DNA from: Promethearchaeota archaeon
GTDB taxonomy: Archaea > Asgardarchaeota > Lokiarchaeia > Sigyniarchaeales > SOKP01
Assembly (NCBI GenBank): GCA_020343655.1
Contig: CP070805.1
Coordinates: 1,047,503-1,111,502 of the forward strand
Reading direction: 5' to 3'
Length of the DNA: 64,000 nt
The notes under the pieces are model-generated. The model was not told the DNA's origin. It did not search any database and saw only the letters and a list, made by a program, of their open reading frames with translations. Below are positions 37,510 through 47,278 of the stretch, one piece after another. Numbering within the stretch: the stretch's first letter is position 1; each line of letters begins with the position of its first letter. A program made the translations under genes and the position numbers.

Positions 37510-37722
37510 AAATTCTCACAATCCTTTATATTCATGTATATTTGAAACTATGTTATATAAATACTTTTTTGTAAGTCTTAATGAATTATTTAGCAAAATT
37601 TCTCATAAATGAAATAAGGGAACTAAATCGGATTTAAAAAGGTATTTCAATTATAAATAAAAAATATAAAAAAAAGAAAAAAAAAACAAAATGTAGTTCA
37701 AAAGTAAATTCTGCTATACCCT

Positions 37723-38655
37723 TTATGATAATTTGCTTTTAATTTGCTTTGATCGTGAACGCAACGTCACTTCTGTGACTTTTGCGATTTCTGAGACTTC
37801 GGCTTGAGTTTTCCTATGATTTCCAGCTTTAGCTGCCATATAAATTACACTTGCAGCTAATCCTTTAGGATCTTTACCTGTTCGCAATAATCCATTTTTA
37901 GAGGCTTCTACAAGCATATTAATAGCATTTTTCTGAGTTTCCATTGGTAAACCTAAATCATTGCCAAATCTAAATACTAATTGTTCAGCAGTAATGGGTT
38001 TATACTTTAGATTTAGCTCTGGGAGAACCTCCTTAACAACCATACCCAAAGATCGGTGTACAGTCCTTCTTGGTGTCATCGATGCTTCACAAACTTCTTC
38101 TAATAATCGTGGGAATTCATGTACTCTAATTGCTGCATATAACGAGGCAGCAATGAATCCATCAATCGATCTCCCCATTGTTAACTTCTTCCTTGCCACA
38201 ACTGAGTAGATTTTCCAAGCAGTTTCCTTAATATATTCAGGTATATTCATTTTGCTTGTCAACATCTTCAGTTTAGGCTTTGCTTCCCAGAAATTCCGTT
38301 CTATGGAACTGATTAGAGAATTTTGAATCTTGGATAATCTTGAAAATAATGTTTTACCACGTGCATTAATCAAACGACCCTTTGAGTCTATTTTAGTGTT
38401 CGGAAGCATCGTACGAGGTCCAAACTCCCGCCATCGTGGTTCTGTCCTACGTCTCTTGTTTACTTCTTCGACCGTATACGCGCGTCTTTCGTTTCCTACA
38501 AGATTTCTTTCAATAACCATACCACAATTTAAGCATACATTATCTCCATCGCGAGATTCGATACAAGGGTTATTACAACATTGAGCATTTGAACTACAGC
38601 TAGCTTCCTCTTCTGAACCAGTTTTGGTTGACCGTAGTCTATCTTTATAACTCAT
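37723..38655 (-). CDS. tfb: Transcription initiation factor TFB
   Basis: The archaeal TFIIB, which bridges TBP-bound DNA and RNA polymerase. The 310 residues have the N-terminal zinc ribbon (CNNPC...CLNCGMVIE, about residues 26-50), the B-reader region (EFGPRTMLP), and two cyclin repeats (about 110-205 and 210-305). The recognition helix near the end is TEVTLRSRSKQIK. Upstream lies a 325-base region with palindromic TGATCA repeats that may control it. Confidence 0.96.
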   Translation of the reverse strand: MSYKDRLRSTKTGSEEEASCSSNAQCCNNPCIESRDGDNVCLNCGMVIERNLVGNERRAYTVEEVNKRRRTEPRWREFGPRTMLPNTKIDSKGRLINARGKTLFSRLSKIQNSLISSIERNFWEAKPKLKMLTSKMNIPEYIKETAWKIYSVVARKKLTMGRSIDGFIAASLYAAIRVHEFPRLLEEVCEASMTPRRTVHRSLGMVVKEVLPELNLKYKPITAEQLVFRFGNDLGLPMETQKNAINMLVEASKNGLLRTGKDPKGLAASVIYMAAKAGNHRKTQAEVSEIAKVTEVTLRSRSKQIKSKLS

Positions 38656-38741
38656 AATTATTCACACTTTGACGTATTATTTTTTTCCGGCTACAATAGT
38701 ATTAATCTATTGCGATATTGATCAACGAATTTATTGTTCTG

Positions 38742-38756
38742 TGATCATTATGATCA
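38742..38756. promoter_or_regulatory. Palindromic repeat pair upstream of tfb
   Basis: The self-complementary hexamer TGATCA occurs at 38742-38747 and 38751-38756 with a 3-base spacer, so the whole 15-base unit is a near-perfect palindrome. A further TTGATCAA lies about 25 bases nearer the gene. They lie about 60-100 bases upstream of the tfb start codon. A dimeric repressor site is the likely reading. The remainder of this 325-base gap shows no gene. Confidence 0.35.
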
Positions 38757-38980
38757 ATTGTGTAATTAAAATTATTTATTTTAAATTATAATGTTTATAA
38801 TTTTGTAAAATAATTTTTTATTGACTATGTCTATTTAAGTTACATCATTATATAAATATTTAACTATACAAATTTGTTATCTGTTAACAAACGGACGAAT
38901 TATGGGCATATTGTGGGAATTTATAAATTATAAGTTTAAAAAAATTAATTTTTTTTCATGATACAAGATAAAAGAAAGAA

Positions 38981-40711
38981 CTAATGGTAGAGGTACATGA
39001 AGCGTTCCATATAGTATAAAAAGATTTGGTTATAGTAGCCTGTAAAATAAACGTCTGATGCATGACCACCAAAGGGCATCCATAATATAGCACAGTTTTC
39101 ATTACCTTTAGCATAATATGTATCTTGGATATTTCTAGATATACTAAAATAATTTAATATATCATGAGTTCCTTGAAATATTAAACAAGGAGGGCTATCA
39201 TTTTCTATCAGTAATTCAGGATTTTTAAATTCATCCCTTCCAGTAACACCAAAAAATCCCATTTGGCCATTTGCGGGGTAGAAAGGAATTAATCCTTTTA
39301 TTGTTATATTTCCATTGAATATATCACTATAAAGTCCACTTGCTATAGCTAAAGCCACAGCACAAGTAAGATGTCCTCCTGCTGATCCTCCACTTACAAA
39401 CACGGAGTTTAAATTTGCACCATATTTTTCAGTGTTGTTGGCAAGATAATTTGTAAATATACCAATGTGTCGCATCATATCATCTATACTAAAATCCCCT
39501 TTCTTATAATTAGGTGTTAAGGGATCTAATGAAAACAAGGGATTTTCAGCAATACCATATTGAATATCAAAAACGATATATCCCTGAGCAGCAAAATATT
39601 TATTCATTTGCATCATATTCATCATACCTTTATCGCCAGAAACCCAACCACCTCCGTGAATACGAATGATGGTCGAATTTTCTCCTGGGAGGCCTTCAGC
39701 TTTATTTAAAGGCATATACGCATCATAATATAATTGAATTCCTTCATCATTATAAAATAAAGTGTTGCTCTCAACTATGCAATCTTTAGGTGGGATACCC
39801 AAAAAATAACTTGATAATGAAAAAGGAGTCTGTAAAAAATAGTTATTAACATCAGGAGGTATTTTATCTCGCCAATTTGGACCGAAAGTACTTGAAAAAC
39901 TTCTTTCAATATCATTAATAGTGTATTGTGTTAAAAATAAAGGTCCTAGTAATAATCCAGAAACTAGAATACCCATTATTGTTGTCCTATAGAATTTTTT
40001 AGAATTCCAATTTCGGTGTTTTAGTTTTAAGAGTAAAATTGTATTTGCTAAAAATATTATAGAAAAAAAGATGCCGAATTGACCTGAAACTATTGCTAAT
40101 AATGTAGTTACAACTTCAAAAGATCCAAATATTATAACAATTCCAAATATAATTCCTATGATAAATGTGGTCCTTGAGAAAATTATGGCAATCTTTTTTG
40201 AGATTTTTTTAATTTTTAAAAATCTTCTTGAAGATCTTACCTCGAAATCTTGGATTTGAGACTTTAAGGATGAATTATTATAAATTTTAATTCCATAAAT
40301 AGCATAACTTATTCCAATAGTTAACACTCCAAAATAGAAAACATAAATTAACGTATAGGCTCCTAAATTATCAATTAATTGATTGGAATACGTTACAGAT
40401 ATAAGTAAATTGCCAAGCATCATGCTAACCATAGCAAATATGATAAAAATTAAATAAAAATAACTGAAAAAATTCATTTTAGTTCTGAATATCTTCTTTT
40501 CATTATTCTTAATTGAATTTATAAAAATAAGTACGAGATTCTCAAATAGTGTCATTAATAAAATAGTCCCAAAAATATCCCATAAAATTGAATAAGTAGG
40601 ATTTGATATATATGTAATACCAAGAACAATACAAATTGAATTTAAGATAACAGATGAATAGCTAGCAATTTTTACCGGTGAAATTTTTAACCAATTCCTC
40701 CCGATCCTCAT
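38981..40711 (-). CDS. Polytopic membrane protein with C-terminal alpha/beta-hydrolase (esterase) domain
   Basis: A 576-residue protein. Residues 1 to about 280 hold about eight membrane helices. Residues about 310-576 form an alpha/beta hydrolase with the oxyanion motif IRIHGGGWVSGDKG, the nucleophile elbow VSGGSAGGH, an Asp in FQGTHDILNYF and a His in PFGGHASDVY. This is the hormone-sensitive-lipase/BD-FAE-like esterase pattern. With an even number of helices the hydrolase would face the same side as the N terminus. The substrate may be a lipid or an acetylated sugar. A perfect inverted repeat and a TATA-like element precede the ATG. Confidence 0.82.
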   Translation of the reverse strand: MRIGRNWLKISPVKIASYSSVILNSICIVLGITYISNPTYSILWDIFGTILLMTLFENLVLIFINSIKNNEKKIFRTKMNFFSYFYLIFIIFAMVSMMLGNLLISVTYSNQLIDNLGAYTLIYVFYFGVLTIGISYAIYGIKIYNNSSLKSQIQDFEVRSSRRFLKIKKISKKIAIIFSRTTFIIGIIFGIVIIFGSFEVVTTLLAIVSGQFGIFFSIIFLANTILLLKLKHRNWNSKKFYRTTIMGILVSGLLLGPLFLTQYTINDIERSFSSTFGPNWRDKIPPDVNNYFLQTPFSLSSYFLGIPPKDCIVESNTLFYNDEGIQLYYDAYMPLNKAEGLPGENSTIIRIHGGGWVSGDKGMMNMMQMNKYFAAQGYIVFDIQYGIAENPLFSLDPLTPNYKKGDFSIDDMMRHIGIFTNYLANNTEKYGANLNSVFVSGGSAGGHLTCAVALAIASGLYSDIFNGNITIKGLIPFYPANGQMGFFGVTGRDEFKNPELLIENDSPPCLIFQGTHDILNYFSISRNIQDTYYAKGNENCAILWMPFGGHASDVYFTGYYNQIFLYYMERFMYLYH

Positions 40712-40771
40712 TTTCCTCTTACTTTAAAAAAAACCCTATTACGAACTATATATATTGGAGCCAAATGTATC

Positions 40772-40787
40772 GTCAAGGATACTTGAC
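40772..40787. promoter_or_regulatory. Perfect inverted repeat upstream of the membrane esterase
   Basis: GTCAAG and CTTGAC are exact reverse complements separated by GATA. They lie just upstream of TATATA (about 40749-40755), which would be the promoter for the minus-strand esterase. The position, immediately behind the TATA box, fits an activator or repressor operator. The rest of the 317-base gap shows nothing else. Confidence 0.4.
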
Positions 40788-41028
40788 AATATTTTATATT
40801 CTTATACCTCACGATTCACAGATGAATCAAGGTTTAAACCTATAATATTAATCAAAATTTTCATATAAAAATGTAAACATAAAAAAAAATATTTAAGTCG
40901 AAAGCTGAAAATATGAGGTAATAATATCTAAACCAATATTACGAACTTATTCTTTTCTGTATCTCATTTTTGTTTGTGATATTAACACGTGCTTAATTAT
41001 CAAGAATATTAGAATAAACATAAAATTT

Positions 41029-42774
41029 TCAGTGGTCTTTTAAATTTCTGTGAATTATTTCTCTAGCTTTTTCAAAAATTACAGTTGTGTTAACACCAGC
41101 AGGACAAACTGTTTGACAGTGTCCACATAAAGTGCAAGTATGTAATACTTCGATTACTAGATCGTTCAATTCTAATTCACCATAGACTAAACCATTTAAA
41201 AGACTTAAACGTCCTCTGGGACTATATGTCTCCAAAATATAATTAATTCTAGATGGGCATGAAATACAAAATCCACATCTCATACATTTTAATTCTAAAA
41301 TCTTATCAGATTTTTTTTCTAAGATACGCTTATGATTTTTAATATTTAAAGATCGAGTATCCCCTTTACCAATTCCAGGATTTAAGATCATGTTCGGATC
41401 AAAGAATTTTTTAATTTGTACCATTAGATCAACTACATCAGATTCATGCTCTAATTCAAGAAATGATGTTTTAATTTTTCCAATTCCATGCTCACCAGTA
41501 ATAGATCCCCCGGCTGGAATTATTATTTCTCTATATAAATAATCTATTGCTTTTTTAAAATCTTTTATATCTTGTTCATCATTTTCATTAAATAGAAATG
41601 TTGGATGCAAATTTCCCTCCATATGACAAATTATTGCTACTAATAAATTTTTGGCATTAATTTTTTTAGGAATTTCCTCAACTTTTTTAATAACATCAGC
41701 GAATTTTGAAATCTGTATCGTACAATCTTCAACACAAGTATTTGGCCTAATTCTCGAAAGAGCTGGGAGATTAGCTTTCCTGGCAAGGATCAATCTTTCC
41801 CGGTCCTCTTCATTAATAGCAATTTTATGGAATATTGGATTTTTTTGAATTATAATATCTAGCATAATAGCAAATGCGTCATCAACCTCTTGTTTAGAAT
41901 TTCCATCCACTTCTGCTAATAATACATATCCATTTGGAAAATCTAAGAATTCACCCCCTAAATATTCAGTAACAGCTTTCAATATAACTTTATCCATGAA
42001 TTCTAATAAATTTGGCACAACCCCACTACGCCTTAATTCTAAAACCGCATCTTTCAAATCATCAACTTTTTCAAAAATGAACATTCCTAATTTTCTGGTT
42101 TTTGGCAATGGTCTAATTCTTAAACCGATTTTTGTAATAATTCCTAAAGTGCCTTCAGAACCGATAAATAGATCCTTTATATTATAAGAAGATACTGACT
42201 TTAATACTTTTGAACCCAAGTTCAATACTTTTCCATCTGGTAATACCACTTCTAAATATATGACATAATTTTTTGTAACACCATATTTAAATGCTTGAAT
42301 GCCTCCAGCATTATTCGCAACCATTCCTCCTATTGTGGCTACGGAACTTGAGCCGGGATCTGGAGGAAAAAAATATCCATACGGTTTCAAAGTTTCATTC
42401 AACTCATCACATATAACTCCAGGCTCAACTTCTACAAAATTATTTTCAATATCTACAATAATAATACTATTCATCTGACTTAAATCTAAAATTATTCCTC
42501 TATAGGGACTTAATGAGCCAGAAGATAAACTAGTTCCACTGCCTCGAGGAGTTATTGGAATTCTATTCTCATTAGCTAATTTTAAAATTTCAGAAACTTG
42601 CTTGGTATTTTGTGGGATTAAAATTAAATCTGGTACCCATTCTTTATTAAAAATAGAACATCCAAAGGCATAAGTCCATCTTATTTCATAATCATTAAAA
42701 TAAAACTCTTCCCCGACAATTTCCTTGAAATTATTTGACAACTGTTTAGAGATTTTATTATATTGCGGTTCCAT
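41029..42774 (-). CDS. FAD-linked glycolate/D-lactate oxidase-like protein with a C-terminal iron-sulphur domain
   Basis: A 581-residue flavoprotein of the GlcD/Dld type. The FAD-binding part has VTPRGSGTSLSSGSL (about residues 75-90), DPGSSSVATIGGMVANNAGG and FIGSEGTLGIITK. The substrate domain has HMEGNLHPTFLF and GSITGEHGIGKIK. Residues about 498-570 add two cysteine clusters, CMRCGFCISCP and CTLCGHCQTVCP, which should bind two 4Fe-4S centres. The second Cys-rich CCG half found in full GlcF-type subunits is missing, so electrons probably pass to another protein. It oxidises a 2-hydroxyacid. It is divergent from the longin-like gene. Confidence 0.9.
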   Translation of the reverse strand: MEPQYNKISKQLSNNFKEIVGEEFYFNDYEIRWTYAFGCSIFNKEWVPDLILIPQNTKQVSEILKLANENRIPITPRGSGTSLSSGSLSPYRGIILDLSQMNSIIIVDIENNFVEVEPGVICDELNETLKPYGYFFPPDPGSSSVATIGGMVANNAGGIQAFKYGVTKNYVIYLEVVLPDGKVLNLGSKVLKSVSSYNIKDLFIGSEGTLGIITKIGLRIRPLPKTRKLGMFIFEKVDDLKDAVLELRRSGVVPNLLEFMDKVILKAVTEYLGGEFLDFPNGYVLLAEVDGNSKQEVDDAFAIMLDIIIQKNPIFHKIAINEEDRERLILARKANLPALSRIRPNTCVEDCTIQISKFADVIKKVEEIPKKINAKNLLVAIICHMEGNLHPTFLFNENDEQDIKDFKKAIDYLYREIIIPAGGSITGEHGIGKIKTSFLELEHESDVVDLMVQIKKFFDPNMILNPGIGKGDTRSLNIKNHKRILEKKSDKILELKCMRCGFCISCPSRINYILETYSPRGRLSLLNGLVYGELELNDLVIEVLHTCTLCGHCQTVCPAGVNTTVIFEKAREIIHRNLKDH

Positions 42775-42933
42775 ATTTGCATTTTTTACATAGATACTTA
42801 ATTATATTTTGTTAATCGGCTTTAGAAATATTTTATTCTTTAGAAAATAAATATTACTCTTATCATATTATAATTTTAATATTGAAAATATCATATGTTA
42901 TTATAAGAAATTTATTTTATTGTTGAAAGTCCC

Positions 42934-43323
42934 TTGGGAAAAATTATAAGAGATCTCTGGATATTAAATGAAAGCGGGTTAACTCTTTTTAGTAGGGTAG
43001 TTGATCCAATAGTAAATCCTCAACTTTTTGGAGGCCTTATGAGTGCTTTGAACATATTTGCAGAAAAACTTGTCGAGGGGGGAATGACAAATTTTGAGTT
43101 GAGTAATATTCGTTTTACAATTGTGAAGAAGGATCAATTTCTTTTTGTAGCAAATTCTTCCAATGAAATTAAAGTTAAAAAGGTTATTAATGAACTAAAA
43201 AACATTTCGAAAAAATTCTTTAAAGTTTATCCCGAAGAGGTTTTAAAAAGTTGGCATGCTAATGTAAAAGTTTTTGCTGATTTTGAGAAGCATATAGTTG
43301 AATCATTAGAAGAAGCTAGCTAA
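42934..43323 (+). CDS. Longin-like domain protein
   Basis: A 129-residue alpha/beta protein starting at TTG 42934. It begins IRDLWILNESGLTLFSRVVD and continues with a helix (LMSALNIFAEKLVEGG), then strands IRFTIVKKDQFLFVANS, then helix VKKVINELKNISKKFFKVY. The order (strand-strand-helix-strands-helix, opening with a hydrophobic WILNESGLTLF hairpin) is that of longin or roadblock-type domains, which in eukaryotes serve SNAREs, adaptor complexes and Ragulator. Such proteins are frequent in Asgard genomes and partner with small GTPases. No GTPase is in this window. Assignment is structural inference. Confidence 0.6.
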   Translation: MGKIIRDLWILNESGLTLFSRVVDPIVNPQLFGGLMSALNIFAEKLVEGGMTNFELSNIRFTIVKKDQFLFVANSSNEIKVKKVINELKNISKKFFKVYPEEVLKSWHANVKVFADFEKHIVESLEEAS

Positions 43324-43468
43324 ATATTTCAAAAATCTTCTATGTAAAACTTCATCTGAAATTGCTCCAAATCTTATCATTTTATTTATATAATCGAAAA
43401 AAATTTAAGAACAATTTGATTTTTTAATAATGAAAATGAAAATTTGTTAATAATAAAAGGAAAAAATT

Positions 43469-43792
43469 ATGAAACAAACTGACGATAAAGAATCTCCTGA
43501 TAGCTCAGAATTTAAAGAACTTCCACCTATTTATAAAGGAAACCTACTCCATTCGAATAATTTAAACAATATTATTAAAAGCTTATCAAATCCAAGATTT
43601 TTAGGGTCGATTCATCTGAAAAAAGGAGCATATACTAATTCTAACTCAGTTAGTAATTTAATAGAAGATGAACTGAAAGGAAAAATAACAAAATCATTAA
43701 AGAACACGTTATTTAATCCAATAACAAAGATTTTAATAATATTATGGGTTATTTTTAATCTTATCTGGTTTACCTTAATTTATATTTTTTAG
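43469..43792 (+). CDS. Tail-anchored hypothetical protein
   Basis: A 107-residue protein with a hydrophilic N-terminal 83 residues and a single hydrophobic helix at the very C terminus (ILIILWVIFNLIWFTLIYIF). There is no signal peptide, so the topology is tail-anchored with the N terminus in the cytoplasm. No family is recognised. Motifs such as PPIYKGNLLHSNNLNNIIKS have no known match. It lies between the longin-like gene and the glycerol module, on the same strand. Confidence 0.6.
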   Translation: MKQTDDKESPDSSEFKELPPIYKGNLLHSNNLNNIIKSLSNPRFLGSIHLKKGAYTNSNSVSNLIEDELKGKITKSLKNTLFNPITKILIILWVIFNLIWFTLIYIF

Positions 43793-43970
43793 AACAATAA
43801 CATTATGTTAATAGAAATATCTAAGAAATGATAAAAAAAATTTCAAATTTGTTGAATATACTTATTTTCTCTTTATAAAATTTAAAAAATATTTATATTT
43901 TTTAAGATTAAAATTTAATATTTATTACAGATATTTAAACAAGAAAAGTAGATAAAAGGTTAGTCAAATA

Positions 43971-45440
43971 TTGATTTACGATGTAATAATCATAGGAGGC
44001 GGTGTTACTGGATGTTGTATTGCTCGTACACTTTCAAAATATGACTTAAAGATTTGCTTATTGGAAAAGGAGGCGGAGATTGCCTCTGGAACTACTAAGG
44101 CCAATTCTGGAGTTATTCACGCTGGTTATGCTTCTCCTAGAGAATATGTTAAGCGACATCTATGCATAAAAGGAAATAAATTATATACCCAAGCAGCAGA
44201 GGAATTGAATTTCCCCTTTGAACGAATTGGGTCATTTGTAGTAGCATTAGAAGATAATCAGATTAAACAGTTGGAGGATGATAGAAAAAAAGGTATAGAG
44301 GATGGCATTCCAGGATTGGAGGTTATATTAGATAAAAATCAAATAAAACAAATGGAACCAAATTTAACTGATGAAGTTGTTGGTGTTTTACACGCACCTT
44401 CCGCAGGGCTCGCTAGTCCATATGAATTAACTTTTGCCTTAGCGGAAAATGCTGTTATGAATGGTGTAAAGTTTTTCAGGAACCATGAAGTTGTGAAGAT
44501 CAAACATCAAGATTATACATTTACAGTGAGAACATATCAAGGTGAATTTCAAGGAAGAAATCTTATTAATGCTGCCGGACTCTACGCTGCGAGAATTTCT
44601 AACATGTTAGGTTTAGATTATTTCAGTATTATGCCAAGAAAGGGTGAGTATATACTTTTTGATCGAAATGCCATTCAATTAAATAAGATTTTATTCCCTA
44701 TCCCCACTAAAGTTTCAAAAGGAATATTAGTCTGTCCTACGTTGCATGGTAATACTTTTATTGGTCCTAATGCCCAAAATATAACTGATCGTGAAGATAT
44801 ATCAACAACAACTGCGGGATTAAAAGAAATCTTAGAAGGTGGAATGAAATTAGTTCCAAATATTCCCGCAAGAAGCTCAATTAGAAATTTTGCTGGACTA
44901 AGAGCTGTTCCTGACACTTATGATTTTATAATTGATAATACGGACGTATATGGTTTTATCAATGTTGCGGGGATTTTATCCCCTGGTTTAACAGCAACAT
45001 TTGCAATTGCTGAAAAAGTAATTGAATTTCTTGAATTATTGGGCTTAGAATTAAAAGTAAAGGAGGATTATAACCCAGTACGCCCCAAACCAGAAAGATT
45101 TAAAGATTTCACTAAAGAAGAACTTGACAAAAAAATACAAGAAGATCCTGCATGGGCTAGAATTATTTGTCGTTGTGAAACCATTCCTGAAAAAGAAATA
45201 ATTAACGCGATACATGCTTCTGTAGGTGCTAATACAATAGATGGAATTAAATTCCGTTGTCGTCCAGGAATGGGCAGATGCCAGGGTGGGTTCTGCCGTC
45301 CTCGCGTTATTGAGATCCTTTCAAGGGAACTGAATAAACCTTACGAAGAAATTACGAAGAGAGGAGAAGATACAAATGTTTTAGTTGTAAAAACAAAAGA
45401 TCTCATTTTAAAAGATGTTCTGAGAGGTGCTAGTGAATGA
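43971..45440 (+). CDS. glpA: GlpA-like FAD-dependent glycerol-3-phosphate dehydrogenase with BFD-type iron-sulphur tail
   Basis: A 489-residue flavoprotein oxidising sn-glycerol-3-phosphate to dihydroxyacetone phosphate, or possibly a related 2-hydroxyacid. The FAD Rossmann motif is IIGGGVTGCCIARTL (about residues 6-20). The DAO-type core has GTTKANSGVIHAGY and INAAGLYAARIS. Residues about 400-455 are a BFD-like domain with four cysteines (IICRCETIPE, then CRPGMGRCQGGFC) for a 2Fe-2S centre. The start is TTG 43971. The stop overlaps the next gene as ATGA, so this is the first gene of the glycerol operon. Confidence 0.88.
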   Translation: MIYDVIIIGGGVTGCCIARTLSKYDLKICLLEKEAEIASGTTKANSGVIHAGYASPREYVKRHLCIKGNKLYTQAAEELNFPFERIGSFVVALEDNQIKQLEDDRKKGIEDGIPGLEVILDKNQIKQMEPNLTDEVVGVLHAPSAGLASPYELTFALAENAVMNGVKFFRNHEVVKIKHQDYTFTVRTYQGEFQGRNLINAAGLYAARISNMLGLDYFSIMPRKGEYILFDRNAIQLNKILFPIPTKVSKGILVCPTLHGNTFIGPNAQNITDREDISTTTAGLKEILEGGMKLVPNIPARSSIRNFAGLRAVPDTYDFIIDNTDVYGFINVAGILSPGLTATFAIAEKVIEFLELLGLELKVKEDYNPVRPKPERFKDFTKEELDKKIQEDPAWARIICRCETIPEKEIINAIHASVGANTIDGIKFRCRPGMGRCQGGFCRPRVIEILSRELNKPYEEITKRGEDTNVLVVKTKDLILKDVLRGASE

Positions 45441-46735
45441 AGAAATATGAAGTTGATGTTGCAGTAATAGGTGGAGGATCTGCGGGTTTAGCTGCGGCTA
45501 TTATTGTCAAAAAAGCGGAATTAAATGTCTTAATAATAGAAAGGGATAAAGAATTGGGAGGAATTACACTCCAATGCATTCATAATGGATTTGGACTTCA
45601 TGAGTTTAAAGAAGAACTAACTGGTCCTGAATATGTTCAGAGATTTATTAATCAAGCTAAAGAATTGAATATCCCTTATAAATTAGACACCATGGTATTC
45701 GAATTTACACCCGAAAAAAAGATATATGCTGTAAATAAAAAAGAAGGTCTAATTGAGATTAAAGCTAAAGCAATAATTCTTGCGATGGGGTGTCGAGAAA
45801 AAACTCGAGGAGCGATTAATATTCCTGGTTTTCGACCTGCTGGAATATATACTGCTGGGCAAGCTCAAAGATTTGTCAATATTGAAGGATACTTACCTGG
45901 TAGAACTTACGTTATTTTAGGAAGTGGAGATATTGGCATGATTATGGCACGACGTTTAACTTGGGAAGGTTGTCAAGTTAAAGCTGTTGTTGAAATTCAA
46001 CCTTATGTAAGTGGATTATTAAGAAATGAAGTACAATGTTTAGAAGATTACGGAATTCCATTAATAACCAGTTATACTGTAACAAAGATCCATGGAAAGG
46101 ACAGAGTTAAGGGAGTAACAATTTCAAAGGTGGATAGAAATTTTGATAGAGTTATAGGGTCTGACAAGTTTATTGAATGTGATACACTTCTATTATCTGT
46201 TGGTTTAATTCCTGAAAATGAATTAACAAGGGAAGCAGGAGCTGAAATCTCACAAATGGGAGGACCTGTCATTGATAATAATTTAGAAACTACTATAGAG
46301 GGAGTATTTGCCTGTGGAAATGTTTTACAAGTCCATGATTTAGTAGATCTGGTTACAGCAGAAGCTAAACGTGCTGGTTTAAATGCAATTGAATATCTTA
46401 AAGAAAGATATAACCAAAAGATTGAAAGAAAAGAACAGATCAAATGTATTGCAGGAGAAAATGTTAATTATGTAAAACCTGATATAATAAATAAATCTGA
46501 TTTGTCTAAAGATTTGATTTTCACTTTTCGAGTAAAAAGACCGGATAGAAGAATTCTAATTCAATTTAAAGATGATAAAAATAGGATAGTTTTCAAAAGA
46601 AAGAGGAGATATGTTATACCCAGTGAAATGATTGAATTGAAATTAAATTCAAGCGAACAACAGATAGATCCTGAATGTAAAAGTTTGGAGGTTGAAGTAG
46701 TTCCTCGTCCTGAAGTATTAATAGAGGAGGATTAA
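45437..46735 (+). CDS. GlpB-like FAD/NAD-dependent oxidoreductase
   Basis: A 432-residue pyridine-nucleotide-disulphide-type flavoprotein. It has the FAD motif VIGGGSAGLAAAI (about residues 10-22), the segment LQCIHNGFGLHEFKEELTGP typical of the GlpA-associated subunit, the NAD-binding motif ILGSGDIGMIMAR (about 155-168), and a C-terminal FAD site EGVFACGNV. In bacteria this protein is encoded between glpA and a DUF1667 gene and passes electrons from the G3P dehydrogenase. Here it overlaps glpA by 4 bases and is followed by DUF1667 after 22 bases. Confidence 0.87.
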   Translation: MKKYEVDVAVIGGGSAGLAAAIIVKKAELNVLIIERDKELGGITLQCIHNGFGLHEFKEELTGPEYVQRFINQAKELNIPYKLDTMVFEFTPEKKIYAVNKKEGLIEIKAKAIILAMGCREKTRGAINIPGFRPAGIYTAGQAQRFVNIEGYLPGRTYVILGSGDIGMIMARRLTWEGCQVKAVVEIQPYVSGLLRNEVQCLEDYGIPLITSYTVTKIHGKDRVKGVTISKVDRNFDRVIGSDKFIECDTLLLSVGLIPENELTREAGAEISQMGGPVIDNNLETTIEGVFACGNVLQVHDLVDLVTAEAKRAGLNAIEYLKERYNQKIERKEQIKCIAGENVNYVKPDIINKSDLSKDLIFTFRVKRPDRRILIQFKDDKNRIVFKRKRRYVIPSEMIELKLNSSEQQIDPECKSLEVEVVPRPEVLIEED

Positions 46736-46757
46736 CTATGCAAGGAGGATATGAGAA

Positions 46758-47162
46758 TTGTCAGTAAAAACAAATGGAAATGAACAAGAATTCCCAGAAG
46801 GATATAAGGATATAAGATGTATCGTATGTCCTACTGGATGTTTGGTACATGTTGAAAATTTAAATGGCGAGCTGATCATCGAAGGGCATTCTTGTAAAAG
46901 AGGAGAGGAATATGCAAAAGAAGAATTTATTGCCCCAAAAAGAATTCTTACTACAACAATTCGAATAGAAAATGGATTTTTACCTTTGATACCTGTTAGA
47001 TCAGATAAACCTATTCCAAAAGATAAATTAGAAGAAACATTAAAAGAAATTGCACATAAACAAATTGAAGCTCCTATTAAAATGGGAGATATTTTGATTG
47101 AAAATGTGTTAGGACTTGATATCAATATTATAGCAAGTAGAGATTTAATCGAGAAGCAATAG
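46758..47162 (+). CDS. DUF1667 protein (GlpA/GlpB partner)
   Basis: A 134-residue protein with CIVCPTGC (about residues 18-25) and a later GHSCKRGEEYAKEEF (about 44-58), the conserved cysteine set of DUF1667. The rest is PKRILTTTIRI and a helical-beta end. In bacteria DUF1667 accompanies GlpA and a GlpB-like protein and is taken to be a cysteine-rich electron-transfer partner. The TTG start at 46758 is fixed by a perfect AAGGAGG ribosome-binding site at 46742-46748. A nearby ATG at 46751 is out of frame. Confidence 0.88.
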   Translation: MSVKTNGNEQEFPEGYKDIRCIVCPTGCLVHVENLNGELIIEGHSCKRGEEYAKEEFIAPKRILTTTIRIENGFLPLIPVRSDKPIPKDKLEETLKEIAHKQIEAPIKMGDILIENVLGLDINIIASRDLIEKQ

Positions 47163-47278
47163 GCGAATATTAAAGTTAAATCCTAATTTTTAGATATTAT
47201 CTTTCACTTTTTTAAATAAGTTTAATTAGAAATATTTGCTATATTTTTAATTCTATAAGGTAGATTTTAATTTCTGAA

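Noticed and set aside
43793-43970. A possible tRNA or small RNA in the gap before the glycerol module
   Set aside because: The gap is uniformly AT-rich with no GC-rich cloverleaf or TTCGA-type loop. The same holds for the other gaps inspected.
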